A stretch of DNA of 54,367 bases from Candidatus Babelota bacterium. Lineage in GTDB: Bacteria; Babelota; Babeliae; Babelales; RVW-14. Location: the NCBI GenBank assembly GCA_013289515.1, contig JABCZU010000007.1, positions 10,560 through 64,926 on the forward strand, given 5' to 3'. Position 1 is the first letter of the stretch; every line of letters starts with the position of its first letter. The notes beneath the pieces were generated by a model. The model was not told where the DNA came from. It ran no database searches and saw nothing but the letters and a program-made list of their open reading frames with translations. Both the position numbers and the translations under genes were made by a program. This document shows, one piece after another, positions 32,552 through 41,743 of this stretch.

Positions 32552-34141
32552 ATGGATAATATTAGCAAAAATAAGCTTCCCAGGCAATCAAAAGAGAAGA
32601 TGGGCCGTAATGGCTTGGAAGGGGTACGCATTGCTTTAGATGAGCAAGAGCAGTTGCTTATTCAACAAAAGGAGGCCCTAGGATTTGGTTCTGAGGTAAC
32701 AGTCGAATGCTTTTTGTCTATCATGCCATGTGAGGAGTATGGCCAAGCTGTAAACTCGCAGATCCTTGAACTACAGGCCAAGTTTAGTGACCTGGAAGAG
32801 CAAAGAAAGATGCTTGGCGTAGAGGATTTGGTTGTTGATGAGCTAAACAAAAAGCATGCGATAGTGCGTATTGATCAAACCTATATTCTTACTGACAAGG
32901 ACAATGATTTATTTGGAGGTAAGGACTTTGCGCTTGAAAGTAGGCCATCATTCCGTCTTTATTACGAGGATGAGATAGTGCTGTGTCATGATGGGAAGAT
33001 GCGATCGAAGGCTGATATTTGGCTGAAGAGCCCAAGGCGTCGCAAGTATGCGGGGATCACCTTTGACCCTAAGGTCATTGGTGCAGTAGATGGGCGCTAC
33101 AACATATGGACGGGTTACGCTATAGAGCCTGCGCAGGGCGATTGTTCGTTGTACTGGGCGCACGTCAAAGATAATATTTGCTCTGGTAACGAAGCAAGCT
33201 ACAAGTTTGTTCGCAAGTGGATAGCATATGTTTTTCAGTACCCTGATGTGGTACATACAGCATTAGTCATTATTGGTTCGCAAGGAGTTGGGAAAAATAA
33301 ATTTATTGACCCTCTAGGATTTCTTTTGGGGCCGCATTATATAAAGTTAAGTAGCTTATTTGAGCTGCTGTCACACTTTAACGCCCATCTCAAGAACGGC
33401 GTACTCATTAATGCAAATGAGGCTCTGTGGGGCGGTAATAAAAAAGAAGCAGGTGCGCTAAAGGCGATGATAACTGAGCAAACGTGTCTTATCGAAGCCA
33501 AGGGTAAGGATCCAATTGCACTTCGCAACTATAAGCACCTCGTTATAACGAGCAACGAAGACTGGCCGGTTGACCTTGATGCTGATGACCGCCGGTGCCT
33601 TGTCTTAAAGGTCTCTGACGCCCACAAGGAAGATACGGTATACTTTGCGGCTATGCAAAATCAATTGGAAAATGGCGGGTATGCGGCACTTTTGTATGAT
33701 CTGCTTAACGAAGATTTGACTGGGTTTAACCCACGAAAGTTGCCGATTAACACAGACTCATTTGCCATAAAGCTACGTAGTGCAGGCTCAACTGACAGGT
33801 ACCTTTATTATGTTTTGTGCGAAGGCTTTTTTTATGCTGGTGATGACTTGCCAAGTCTGGATCAAGGATGGGACGACATTTTTATCGATATGTTATACGA
33901 CTTTTATTCGAAATGGTGTATCAGCAGTAATGAAAAGCAGGTAACTAAAAATATTTTCTGCCAAAAGTTTAAAGAGCGCATTCCCTCAATAACAATATCC
34001 AGACCAGGCAGCGGTAAACGCCCCAGAAAATATCGCGTTCCAAGTATTGATGTAGCCAGAAAGGAATTTAGTAAGGCTTACAGGGTAGGTGAAGAAATTT
34101 GGCATGATGACGATTCAGGTCCAGGCGCAAATGAAATTTAG
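32552..34141 (+). CDS. DUF5906-type primase-helicase (satellite/plasmid replication)
   Basis: 529 residues from the ATG at 32552 (ATAAGGA upstream; a TTG at 32528 lies in a hairpin). An N-terminal domain duplicated in 32088..32459, a beta-rich middle (RLYYEDEIVLCHDGKMRSKADIWL), then a P-loop helicase domain at about 220-370: Walker A VIIGSQGVGKNKFIDPLG, NGVLINANEALWGGNKKEAG, ALKAMITEQTCLIEAKGKDP, YKHLVITSNEDWPVDLDADD with arginines. This is the DUF5906 (primase-helicase) family of phages and islands, related to D5/SF3-like initiators. A C-terminal wHTH-like part includes NIFCQKFKERIPS. It should unwind and start replication of element 2. Confidence 0.87.
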   Translation: MDNISKNKLPRQSKEKMGRNGLEGVRIALDEQEQLLIQQKEALGFGSEVTVECFLSIMPCEEYGQAVNSQILELQAKFSDLEEQRKMLGVEDLVVDELNKKHAIVRIDQTYILTDKDNDLFGGKDFALESRPSFRLYYEDEIVLCHDGKMRSKADIWLKSPRRRKYAGITFDPKVIGAVDGRYNIWTGYAIEPAQGDCSLYWAHVKDNICSGNEASYKFVRKWIAYVFQYPDVVHTALVIIGSQGVGKNKFIDPLGFLLGPHYIKLSSLFELLSHFNAHLKNGVLINANEALWGGNKKEAGALKAMITEQTCLIEAKGKDPIALRNYKHLVITSNEDWPVDLDADDRRCLVLKVSDAHKEDTVYFAAMQNQLENGGYAALLYDLLNEDLTGFNPRKLPINTDSFAIKLRSAGSTDRYLYYVLCEGFFYAGDDLPSLDQGWDDIFIDMLYDFYSKWCISSNEKQVTKNIFCQKFKERIPSITISRPGSGKRPRKYRVPSIDVARKEFSKAYRVGEEIWHDDDSGPGANEI

Positions 34142-34385
34142 TCCAAGGAGAGTCCAACCTGCCCTTTCTCGGAAACCACGTCTAAGACGTATAAGTCCAG
34201 TCGGTCCAACTGGACAAGTGTTTTTTATGTTCACAAAAAATCATTGTCTATTTTCTTGTGAGATCAAAATCTATGGACAAGCTGGACAGGTGGACATACA
34301 TGGAGCAGGACACGATTCCCAAGAAGGTTGTTGGTGGACTGAGGTTGGTCTGTTAAATAATGTAGTTGGACTAGTTATACTTTAG
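34131..34385 (+). CDS. Doubtful ORF in the gap before the primase
   Basis: 84 codons overlapping the previous gene by 11 bp, no ribosome site. The sequence is low in structure (PVGPTGQVF). The DNA here repeats TGGACAAG-like words (34209-34300). It may be a non-coding spacer. Confidence 0.2.
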   Translation: MKFSPRRVQPALSRKPRLRRISPVGPTGQVFFMFTKNHCLFSCEIKIYGQAGQVDIHGAGHDSQEGCWWTEVGLLNNVVGLVIL

Positions 34386-34395
34386 GAGAATTAAG

Positions 34396-35409
34396 ATGAT
34401 CTTACTTGAATTGGCTCGTGAACGTGGGCTTGAGCCTAAGTGGGCGGCCTCTACGCATGGTGGTGAATATCATTCAGCATGCCCTGAGTGTGGTGGCAGG
34501 GACCGCTTTTTTATACAGCCGAATAGAATAATGAGTAAATGTGTAGGCTATTATTGTTGTCGTCAGTGCAATAAGCATGGTGATGCCCTCCAGTTTTGCA
34601 TAGATTTCTTAAAGCTTTCGTTCGAGCTTGCTGCTCAGCGTATAGGAGTTACTCTACCAGATAGATCCTATCGGGTATCATCGCCGGCGCAAGTAAGAAA
34701 ACCTCAAGGCCTTGTGCCACAATCAGTTAAGGCACCGCCAAAGATATGGGTGAATAAGGCGAAGGCATTTGTTGATTGGGCTAGTAAAAATATCATGGAG
34801 CAGCCTGATGTTTTAAAGTATCTGGCTAATCGAGGAATCCCCTTAGAAGCTGTTGAGCGATACAAGATTGGTTGGAATCCGCAAGACGTACAACGTCGCC
34901 TTGGTGACTGGGGATTGGAAGTGGATGGTGAGAAGCAGTTGTTCTTAGCAAAGGGCTTGGTGGTGCCAACAATAGAATCCAACGGCGATGTAATGCGCAT
35001 TAAGATACGGCGACATGATTATAAAGATGGTGATACATTGCCAAAGTACATGGCTGTATCAGGGAGCATGAGTGGCCTCAATATTATTGGTTCAACGAAC
35101 AGGAAGATGTTACTTGTTGTTGAATCGGAGTTAGATGCCTATGCCGTTCATAGTGTTGCTGGCGATGTAGCTTTTGCGATTGCCGTTGGTAGCAATATAA
35201 AGAACCCAGACAATGTAGCAGACCACTACGCCAAAGCCAGCCAACATCTTTTGATTTGTTATGACAATGATAAAGCCGGCAGTGCGATGCTAGCAAAGTG
35301 GCAGCGGCTCTATGCCCATGCCAAAGCATATCCTACGCCAATGGGAAAAGATATCGGTGAGGCTATTGCACTTGGGCTCGATGTTAGGCAATGGATAATA
35401 GATGGTTAA
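34396..35409 (+). CDS. Zinc-finger/TOPRIM DNA primase
   Basis: 337 residues with TAGGAG before the ATG. An N-terminal zinc-binding domain at about 25-65 (YHSACPECGGRDRFF; YYCCRQCNKHGDALQF), a linker, a DnaG-like region (LKYLANRGIPLEAVERYKIG), then a TOPRIM domain at about 235-300 (MLLVVESELDAYAV; HLLICYDNDKAGSAM). It ends AYPTPMGKDIGEAIALG. It synthesises primers for element 2 together with the DUF5906 helicase. The C-terminal ending survives as a fragment at 41803..41904. Confidence 0.9.
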   Translation: MILLELARERGLEPKWAASTHGGEYHSACPECGGRDRFFIQPNRIMSKCVGYYCCRQCNKHGDALQFCIDFLKLSFELAAQRIGVTLPDRSYRVSSPAQVRKPQGLVPQSVKAPPKIWVNKAKAFVDWASKNIMEQPDVLKYLANRGIPLEAVERYKIGWNPQDVQRRLGDWGLEVDGEKQLFLAKGLVVPTIESNGDVMRIKIRRHDYKDGDTLPKYMAVSGSMSGLNIIGSTNRKMLLVVESELDAYAVHSVAGDVAFAIAVGSNIKNPDNVADHYAKASQHLLICYDNDKAGSAMLAKWQRLYAHAKAYPTPMGKDIGEAIALGLDVRQWIIDG

Positions 35410-35501
35410 GGTAGCTGAAAACATCGATTTTTACGCTATAAATGCATTGTTTTGTTAGTTGTGATAATCTCTTTAATGCCTATCAATAGGACTATGACAT
35501 T

Positions 35502-35687
35502 ATGAAAAAAATTAATGAGTACATTAACATAAAAGAAGCAGCCCACGTTCTTGGTGTTACCCCTAACACGCTCAGAAATTGGGAGCAGGCTGAGAAAGTT
35601 CAGGTCTACCGCAATCCAAAAAATAGCTACCGGCTGTATGATAAAGAGCACCTTGAATCATTGTTACAAGACATACGACAAACATAA
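35502..35687 (+). CDS. MerR-like HTH protein, candidate excisionase/directionality factor
   Basis: 61 residues: YINIKEAAHVLGVTPNTLRN, WEQAEKVQVYRNPKNSYRLY then DKEHLESLLQDIRQ, a complete MerR/Xis winged HTH without effector domain. It ends 14 bp before the recombinase gene. Proteins of this size and place often set the direction of serine or tyrosine recombinases. Confidence 0.82.
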   Translation: MKKINEYINIKEAAHVLGVTPNTLRNWEQAEKVQVYRNPKNSYRLYDKEHLESLLQDIRQT

Positions 35688-35701
35688 AGATTATACACAC
35701 C

Positions 35702-37240
35702 ATGAAAGCAATTATACTCGCACGTGTTTCAAGTAAGGACCAGGAGGAGGGGCTGTCAATCCCCTCTCAGGTCCGTAGGCTGACCGAATACACATTCAAA
35801 AAGAATCTACAGGTTGAGCGTACGTTTCAAGTTACAGAGTCATCAAGCAAAGACATACGTAATCAGTTTGATGAGATCCTTACCTATATCGAGAAGTCAA
35901 AGGAACCGATAGCACTCGTAACAGATACCGTCGACCGTTTGCAGCGTAGCTTTCGTGAAACGCCCTTGCTGGATGAGATGCGCAAGGCAGGAAAGCTGGA
36001 GTTACATTTTTTGCGTGAGGGACTCATTATCAATAAGAGTGCTAATAGTTCCCAGCTCATGCAATGGGACATTGGTGTATTGTTTGCGTCAAGCTATGTA
36101 CGTCAACTTGGTGATAATGTTAAGCGCAGTAAGGATCAGAGCATCAAAGAGGGGAAGTGGACGTTTCAGGCCCCTTTTGGCTATAAGAATGTTACGCTGC
36201 CATCAGGCAAGAAGATTATTGAGGTTGATGCATGCGCTGCACAGCTTGTTACCAAAATGTTTGAACTTTATGCGACTGGCACGTATTCATTCAGAACGCT
36301 AGCTGAGGAAATGTTAAAGCTTGGCTTGAAAAGTGCCAAGGGAAAGTTAATTTTATCCAGCAGAGTAGAGTATACGCTTAAGAACCCATTCTATTATGGC
36401 TTCATGCGCACGCGCGGGGAGCTGCATCCTCATCAGTACCCGCCAATCGTTTCTGAGTGGCTTTTTAGCCAAGTGCAAGGCGTAATGACCGGCCACAACA
36501 AAGCGCCTGTCCAGTATGCCGGCAAGCCGCTTCTTCTGCGTGGTCTGATTACATGTGGTCTTTGTGGATGTACCGTTACCGGAGACATGAAGAAACAAAA
36601 GTATGTGTATTACAGCTGCAATAATGCCAAGGGTATCTGCAAGAAGATCTGGATCCGTGAAGAGGTCCTGCTCAAAGTGCTTATGAAAAGTTTTGATAAG
36701 ATGAGGCTCTCTGATGAGGACATTGCGCGGGTTGTTACCTATCTAAAGCAGGCATGCTCTACCGAGCAGGAGTTTTTTAAGTCCTCTCAGGAGGCATTAC
36801 ACAAAGAACTGAATAGCATTCAAAATAGACTGTCAAAGCTTATTGATATGCATCTTGATGGTGGTATTGACTCCGAAACCTATCATCTCAAACTGGAAGA
36901 ATATAAGGCTCGCCAGCGAGCAATTGCAGCTGAGGTGAGCGATCATATTACCGCTGATGAATCATGCCTGATTACGGCAAAGAGAGTACTGGATCTTGCG
37001 AAGCAAGCAAAAGAGATATTCATGAGTTCGAATGTTGATGAAAAAAGGCAGTTTTTGAAATTCGTACATTCGAACTTAACGCTGAATGGTGAAAAGCTGC
37101 ATCTGGAGCTTCGTGAGCCGTTCTCTACATTCGTAAAAATGGGTGATCAAACAGAATGGCTCCCTGTTGTGGGCTATCTTAGAACACATTTGCTAGAGGG
37201 CTTTCAGGTATTTGCGGCCCAAGGGGTGCTTAGTGCCTAG
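35702..37240 (+). CDS. Large serine recombinase 2
   Basis: 512 residues. Catalytic Ser10 in ILARVSSKDQ, LVTDTVDRLQRS, recombinase domain (APFGYKNVTLPSGKKIIEVD; LKNPFYYGFMRTRG), zinc ribbon CGLCGCTVTGDMKKQK then YYSC, coiled coil, and the conserved end QTEWLP. It inserts element 2. After WLP the tail is unlike that of the other two recombinases and contains the proposed attachment repeat. If element 2 were circular, the frame would end LLETR and stop. Confidence 0.93.
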   Translation: MKAIILARVSSKDQEEGLSIPSQVRRLTEYTFKKNLQVERTFQVTESSSKDIRNQFDEILTYIEKSKEPIALVTDTVDRLQRSFRETPLLDEMRKAGKLELHFLREGLIINKSANSSQLMQWDIGVLFASSYVRQLGDNVKRSKDQSIKEGKWTFQAPFGYKNVTLPSGKKIIEVDACAAQLVTKMFELYATGTYSFRTLAEEMLKLGLKSAKGKLILSSRVEYTLKNPFYYGFMRTRGELHPHQYPPIVSEWLFSQVQGVMTGHNKAPVQYAGKPLLLRGLITCGLCGCTVTGDMKKQKYVYYSCNNAKGICKKIWIREEVLLKVLMKSFDKMRLSDEDIARVVTYLKQACSTEQEFFKSSQEALHKELNSIQNRLSKLIDMHLDGGIDSETYHLKLEEYKARQRAIAAEVSDHITADESCLITAKRVLDLAKQAKEIFMSSNVDEKRQFLKFVHSNLTLNGEKLHLELREPFSTFVKMGDQTEWLPVVGYLRTHLLEGFQVFAAQGVLSA

Positions 37241-37309
37241 ATACCTACGTACCGTACCATCTTATCAATATACATTAATACAACACGACCATTATACTGT
37301 TGGCGGTGA

Positions 37310-37338
37310 TTAAAACAAGTCGCTTAAAATGCTATAAT
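37310..37338 (+). promoter_or_regulatory. Extended -10 promoter for 37404
   Basis: TTAAAA (37310-37315), 17-bp spacer, TGC TATAAT (37330-37338). The same TGCTATAAT occurs at 42332. Confidence 0.55.
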
Positions 37339-37403
37339 AACCGCCAGTGCTATCGTTCTGGTAATGCACATTATCTGTAAAGACGTAATGAAAAGGTAAC
37401 ACC

Positions 37404-38459
37404 ATGGTATCTGAAAGATATGAACATCTCACCCAACACCTCAACAAACTGAAGCGTATTAGCAATGGTTCAAAATCGCTCAAGGATGAAGCGCTTGTAC
37501 TTGCCGCTTTTGAGTTAAAAAAGCTTATTCCTCTGCCATTCCTTGCCCAGCTTATTGAGTTTATCAAAACCCAAAATAGAGATTCAGTGGTCAGGCAGCA
37601 GGAGCTTGAGGAAGATATTCTTTTTGATTTTGATACCATTACACGAGTACTTATGGGTCTGGGGGTTATTCTTAGTCAAGCTCAGGACGACCCTTTGCGC
37701 ATTACCGAAAGACGAACATCGTCGTTGATTCTACAAATGCAGGCCGAGGCAGAGAGGATACCAGGATTTTTTTCAAGATACGCGGTACTACAAGATGCTG
37801 TGCGGTCCTATTATGGTAGGAGCAGGGATTTATGCGGCCCAGCATTATTGACGGTTGATGATCGTCTTGTCCACCCATACCTTCGCATACCAAACTTTGT
37901 TGCTTGGGAGCAAGAAAAAATTGATTGCTTGGTCAGGTCTGATGTACTAAAAAGTATTGCCAGGCTATTCGTCTTTAATGGCGAGATTGGTAACTACGGA
38001 GAAGAAAACGATTTAAGGAATGATCTTCAAAAGATATGTAGATACTTGACCGAGAAGATAATAAGTGTCCCTGCATTAGCATTATCAGAAATAAAGAGTA
38101 TCGGCTTTAAGTACACCGAAAAAAACGATAAGCAACCAGCAAAGCTTACGCTTTTGATTAATGATAAAACTAGAGAATTTTCTCAAGGGACTGCTTCCCT
38201 ATTGAAAAGGTTACTAGAAAACCCAAACAATGAATTTGATATTGACGATATTGATTCAAAAAAGACTACTAAACAAAAGCGAGATAAATATTACGCCGGC
38301 GACAAGAATGCTTATGACAGAGTTTTTAAAAAGGCTGAGGGGATTAATCAACAGATCTCTCTGGCCAAAGAATTTCTTGAATTTGATATAGCCCATTTTA
38401 TTATAGTCGAAAATTATTGTGTTAAAATTAATCCTTTGTACGCAGGCCTGATCCAATAA
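37404..38459 (+). CDS. Unknown protein, possible cargo or regulator
   Basis: 351 residues. Helical N-terminal half (YEHLTQHLNKLKRISNGSKS; LPFLAQLIEFIKTQNRDSVV). The C-terminal third looks like a winged-helix module: KQPAKLTLLINDKTREFSQG, TASLLKRLLENPNNEFDIDD. No signal peptide. Stand-alone gene with its own extended -10 promoter and a structured region after it. I do not recognise the family. It lies between recombinase 2 and the SpoVG-like operon. Confidence 0.75.
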   Translation: MVSERYEHLTQHLNKLKRISNGSKSLKDEALVLAAFELKKLIPLPFLAQLIEFIKTQNRDSVVRQQELEEDILFDFDTITRVLMGLGVILSQAQDDPLRITERRTSSLILQMQAEAERIPGFFSRYAVLQDAVRSYYGRSRDLCGPALLTVDDRLVHPYLRIPNFVAWEQEKIDCLVRSDVLKSIARLFVFNGEIGNYGEENDLRNDLQKICRYLTEKIISVPALALSEIKSIGFKYTEKNDKQPAKLTLLINDKTREFSQGTASLLKRLLENPNNEFDIDDIDSKKTTKQKRDKYYAGDKNAYDRVFKKAEGINQQISLAKEFLEFDIAHFIIVENYCVKINPLYAGLIQ

Positions 38460-38579
38460 GCTTATTGCTATTCTAGAGACATCCTCCTTACGGGCTGCGC
38501 GCAGCTAGAAAAAATATAACACAAAATCATTCATACCATTGACTCAATCAATACATTGCTAATCTTTCAACAAATTTAC

Positions 38580-38671
38580 GAGCTCGTATACGAGCTCTCT
38601 ATCACCCTTTCACTATATCTATAATTTCTCATATACCAAACAATCGTCTTAATAAAATGTAGTGAAAGGGT
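38580..38671 (+). promoter_or_regulatory. 18-bp palindrome and RBS-masking inverted repeat
   Basis: GAGCTCGTATACGAGCTC (38580-38597) is a perfect palindrome. Next, ACCCTTTCACTA (38604-38615) is the exact reverse complement of TAGTGAAAGGGT (38660-38671), whose GAAAGGG is the ribosome site of the SpoVG-like gene at 38676. Pairing of the 12-bp arms in RNA would hide that ribosome site. Confidence 0.7.
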
Positions 38672-38675
38672 AATA

Positions 38676-38945
38676 ATGAAAAGTAAAATCAGCGAAATTC
38701 AGATAGTACCTATCAAGCCACAAGATGGATTGGTTGGCTTTGCAAGCTTTGTCTTTGATGACAATTTCTATTTTAGCTCCATCGGCGTCTATACACGCCC
38801 CAATGGCGGCTATCGCTTGACCTGCCCAACACGCAAGACATCCTTTGCATCACTCCCCATATTCCATCCTATCAATAAAGAGATCACAGGCCTTATAGAG
38901 CAAGAAGTGTTTACCAAGCTTCAAGAGGTCTATGAGCGTCAGTAG
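38676..38945 (+). CDS. SpoVG-like protein
   Basis: 89 residues with the SpoVG fold signature: ISEIQIVPIKPQDGLVGFAS, FVFDDNFYFSSIGVYTRPNG, GYRLTCPTRKT, HPINKEITGLIEQEVFTKLQ. SpoVG proteins bind nucleic acid and act as regulators; small versions are common in phages and plasmids. First gene of a plus-strand replication operon, with a possibly masked ribosome site. Confidence 0.85.
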   Translation: MKSKISEIQIVPIKPQDGLVGFASFVFDDNFYFSSIGVYTRPNGGYRLTCPTRKTSFASLPIFHPINKEITGLIEQEVFTKLQEVYERQ

Positions 38946-38973
38946 ACAGCCTGTTTTTGCCTGTGGGAACATA

Positions 38974-39165
38974 ATGCGAAATACCGATATAAACAAAGAC
39001 AAACTTCTGCAAGAAGAGGGGCTGTCACAAATGGACGCTAAGTTGCTTATTGATTTTTTTACGCTTTTGGCTGAATGGGATATGGCGGCAAAGCAAAAAA
39101 GAACTGTGCCCGTATCAAAAAATATAGATGGGTGTTTATCAACACAGCGAGGTGATAATGAGTAG
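38974..39165 (+). CDS. Small hypothetical protein
   Basis: 63 residues from the ATG at 38974. Helical: KDKLLQEEGLSQMDAKLLID then FFTLLAEWDMAAKQKR. It lies 28 bp after the SpoVG-like gene and overlaps the replication gene by 8 bp. No family recognised. Confidence 0.55.
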   Translation: MRNTDINKDKLLQEEGLSQMDAKLLIDFFTLLAEWDMAAKQKRTVPVSKNIDGCLSTQRGDNE

Positions 39166-41554
39166 TAATATAACTATGGAGCATAGGCCTATTGTTCAGA
39201 GCTTGAAAGAGTTGTGTAAACGACATATGGCAGATAATGGGCTAGCCTGTCCAGACCATATCATTGCCTCGCAAGGAAGACTTTATAGGTATTCGGCTGA
39301 TAATAATAAGAACAAAGCTGACGAATGGTATGTCGCTTATGAAGGTGTTTCAAAAAGTGGTAAGCCATATTTAAGGTGCATATACGGTTCATGGAGCACT
39401 GGGGAAAAGCATGAATTTAAGTCCTGGGACGAAGATAATATATTTGACCCAGAAGAACATAAAGTAATTGCTGCATCACTGAAGGCATTCAATGCAGAAA
39501 TTGAAAAAGAGCTGCATATACGTCATGAAAAGGCGTCACAGGAGGCTGCTCGTATATGGCAACTCGGTAATATTAAACCGCCATCTGAAGAGTATTTGCG
39601 TTATCTAGAGGCCAAAGGCATTAAGCCTATCGGCGTGAAATTTTGCTTTGATCCTAGTAATCATCCCTCACTAGTCATCCCTCTTTACGATGTGAACAGC
39701 AAAATCCATTCATTACAATTTATTGCGATGGATATTGAAGGCAAATCATATAAAAGATTTTTGTCTGGGGGTAAGAAGAAAGGGAACTTCTTTGCGCTAC
39801 ACAACATTGTCGATGGACAATCGATTACTGTTACGGAAGGGTATGCTACTGGAGTCAGTGTTTATATGGCGGCTCAGGCCGCTAATTTAGAAGGATCAGT
39901 AGTAATAGCATTTGACTCCGGCAATCTTTTTGATGTGATTGAAAATCTTAAAAGAAAATACCCTAATAGTAGTATTACCATCGCCGTTGACAATGACAAG
40001 ACCGGTAAGACAAAGGCTTATAAGGCTGCTGAAGTATTTCATTGTAAAATTGTATTGCCAACTTTCCCGATTGAAAAGAGCTGCGATCCCAATGGAAAGG
40101 CGTATACAGATTTTAATGATATTCACCAGGTATTTGGCTTAGAAGAGGTAGCACGGCAGCTTATGATACCACATGCTTTGCCAGTGCCTGAAAAGCTCCC
40201 CGAAGCATTTATGGCAGACCTGTTAAAAAAGGAAGATCCATGTGCTGATTTTTCGTTAGCAAACCTTCCCGCACCCCTTGCTACCTACATATCATCACTA
40301 TGTAACACAACCAATGCGCATCCCATAATGATAACAAGTTCGGTGTTAGCAACAATCTCTGCATTTTTGGGTACATGCATCTCCATCTCAGAAAAATATT
40401 ATTTTCAAAAGCTTTACCCAAATCTTTGGATTCTCAATATCACAAAGAGTGGCCAGTTCAAAACAACCGCATTGAATAAGGGCGCTAGGTTAGCAAGAGA
40501 ATATGCCAAATCTATTACCAGTCACATTAGAGAATTAAAAATAGAGCTGCGCACTGCTGATGAGAAACGCAAGAAGGTCTTAGAAGAAGAAATACAGCAA
40601 GTATCGCTTAAAAATATCGTTCTGCCGGATAAAATCACACCCGAAGCGTTTCTTGAGCATCTTGGCCAAGGGTATAGGGGCGTTATTTTAATCAGTGAGT
40701 TTGGGGCGTGGCTTCAAAATTTAAATAAAAATCATAATAGTGATCTCATGGGTATATTGACTGATCTTTATGATGTCCCTCAGAGCTATCGCTATAAAAC
40801 AAGAACACAGGGAGACCATATTCTTAATGAACCGTGCTTCTCTATATGCGCTGTTTCAACATTAACATGGGTAAAAGCATATCTAAAACCAACAGACGTT
40901 CCTGGTGGTTTTTTTCCTAGGTTTCTGATTTTTGCACCTCCCCATCAAGATGAGGTTCCGCCGGCATTGCCAACACAAAAAATCATGGTTGACCAAGATG
41001 CAGAGCTGGTAGTGAAAAAGGTGTTAGAAGGTATGAGTGAGTCGCGTGAGTATACGCTTTCTGGTTCAGCAGAAGTTCTTTTTGCTGAACTGCACCTAGC
41101 TATCTATAGTATGACCAAGCTATACAACGAAGAACTATTGGATCCATACGTTAAGCGTTGGAGCCCTTATCTACTCAAGATTGCAATGATTATGCAACTT
41201 TTTATCGATACTAAGTCTAAAGAAATAAGCAATGCTGCACTTATAGCGGCTAAAGAGTTTCTTTTCCCCGCAATCAGGTCGACAGCTCAGTTGATTGGTG
41301 GAGAGCTTAGTGAATCAGAACAGCAATATAAATGTCGCATGCTGTTTGAATGGATATGTCAAAAGGTACAAGCAACCGGATTGCCCATAAAAAAGAAAAC
41401 TTTTCTTCAGTCAAAGAAACTTAAAGGTGGTCACAAGGAATATGATCATATACTACAGTCGCTTATTGAAAGTGGAAGGATTGAATGTACAGAAGCACCA
41501 AAAAAGATGGATTATGAATATATACCCGTAGTTGATAGGTTGAAAGAGGGTTGA
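39158..41554 (+). CDS. TOPRIM primase - DUF3987 helicase-like replication protein
   Basis: 798 residues from the ATG at 39158 (AGGTGA upstream). N-terminal primase part: RYSADNNKNKADEWYVAYEG, then TOPRIM with SITVTEGYATGVSVYMAAQA and ITIAVDNDKTGKTKAYKAAE. After about residue 370, the DUF3987 domain: APLATYISSLCNTTNAHPIM, LWILNITKSGQFKTTALNKG (P-loop-like, with KSGQFKT in place of a strict GKT), VILISEFGAWLQNLNKN, GGFFPRFLIFAPP. It fuses functions that element 2 keeps in two proteins. It probably initiates replication of element 3. Confidence 0.85.
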   Translation: MSSNITMEHRPIVQSLKELCKRHMADNGLACPDHIIASQGRLYRYSADNNKNKADEWYVAYEGVSKSGKPYLRCIYGSWSTGEKHEFKSWDEDNIFDPEEHKVIAASLKAFNAEIEKELHIRHEKASQEAARIWQLGNIKPPSEEYLRYLEAKGIKPIGVKFCFDPSNHPSLVIPLYDVNSKIHSLQFIAMDIEGKSYKRFLSGGKKKGNFFALHNIVDGQSITVTEGYATGVSVYMAAQAANLEGSVVIAFDSGNLFDVIENLKRKYPNSSITIAVDNDKTGKTKAYKAAEVFHCKIVLPTFPIEKSCDPNGKAYTDFNDIHQVFGLEEVARQLMIPHALPVPEKLPEAFMADLLKKEDPCADFSLANLPAPLATYISSLCNTTNAHPIMITSSVLATISAFLGTCISISEKYYFQKLYPNLWILNITKSGQFKTTALNKGARLAREYAKSITSHIRELKIELRTADEKRKKVLEEEIQQVSLKNIVLPDKITPEAFLEHLGQGYRGVILISEFGAWLQNLNKNHNSDLMGILTDLYDVPQSYRYKTRTQGDHILNEPCFSICAVSTLTWVKAYLKPTDVPGGFFPRFLIFAPPHQDEVPPALPTQKIMVDQDAELVVKKVLEGMSESREYTLSGSAEVLFAELHLAIYSMTKLYNEELLDPYVKRWSPYLLKIAMIMQLFIDTKSKEISNAALIAAKEFLFPAIRSTAQLIGGELSESEQQYKCRMLFEWICQKVQATGLPIKKKTFLQSKKLKGGHKEYDHILQSLIESGRIECTEAPKKMDYEYIPVVDRLKEG

Positions 41555-41573
41555 GCATTGTTGTTCAACCCTC
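41546..41573 (+). terminator. Strong hairpin at the end of the replication gene
   Basis: GAGGGTTGA-10 bases-TCAACCCTC, perfect 9-bp stem including the TGA stop codon. No T tract follows. It could act as a processing or stability hairpin. The following 41555-41929 gap also holds a second hairpin (41744) and a primase remnant (41803); a 65-codon frame from a TTG at 41558 is not convincing. Confidence 0.5.
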
Positions 41574-41743
41574 AGAATGCCGATCTATTCGCATTGGCTA
41601 ATATATTGTTATACCAGGTTGGAAAGTTGAAAGGTAAGGTATGCATTTATGATGTTACTACAATGATTGCGAGCCATGCAGATTTTTATCAACTTTTCAA
41701 CCTCGCAGTACTGTTACTTATAAAGCATGATTCAAGCGTATGT

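Larger units (their letters stand above)
28900..37198. mobile_element. Integrated element 2 (DUF5906 primase-helicase, HGGK module)
   Basis: About 8.3 kb with all genes but one on the plus strand and a serine recombinase at the right end. Ends proposed from the 10-bp direct repeat TTTGCTAGAG at 28900-28909 and 37189-37198. The right copy lies in the recombinase tail about 30 bp after its conserved WL codons, as in element 1. The boundary is much less certain than for element 1 because the repeat is short. Confidence 0.5.
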
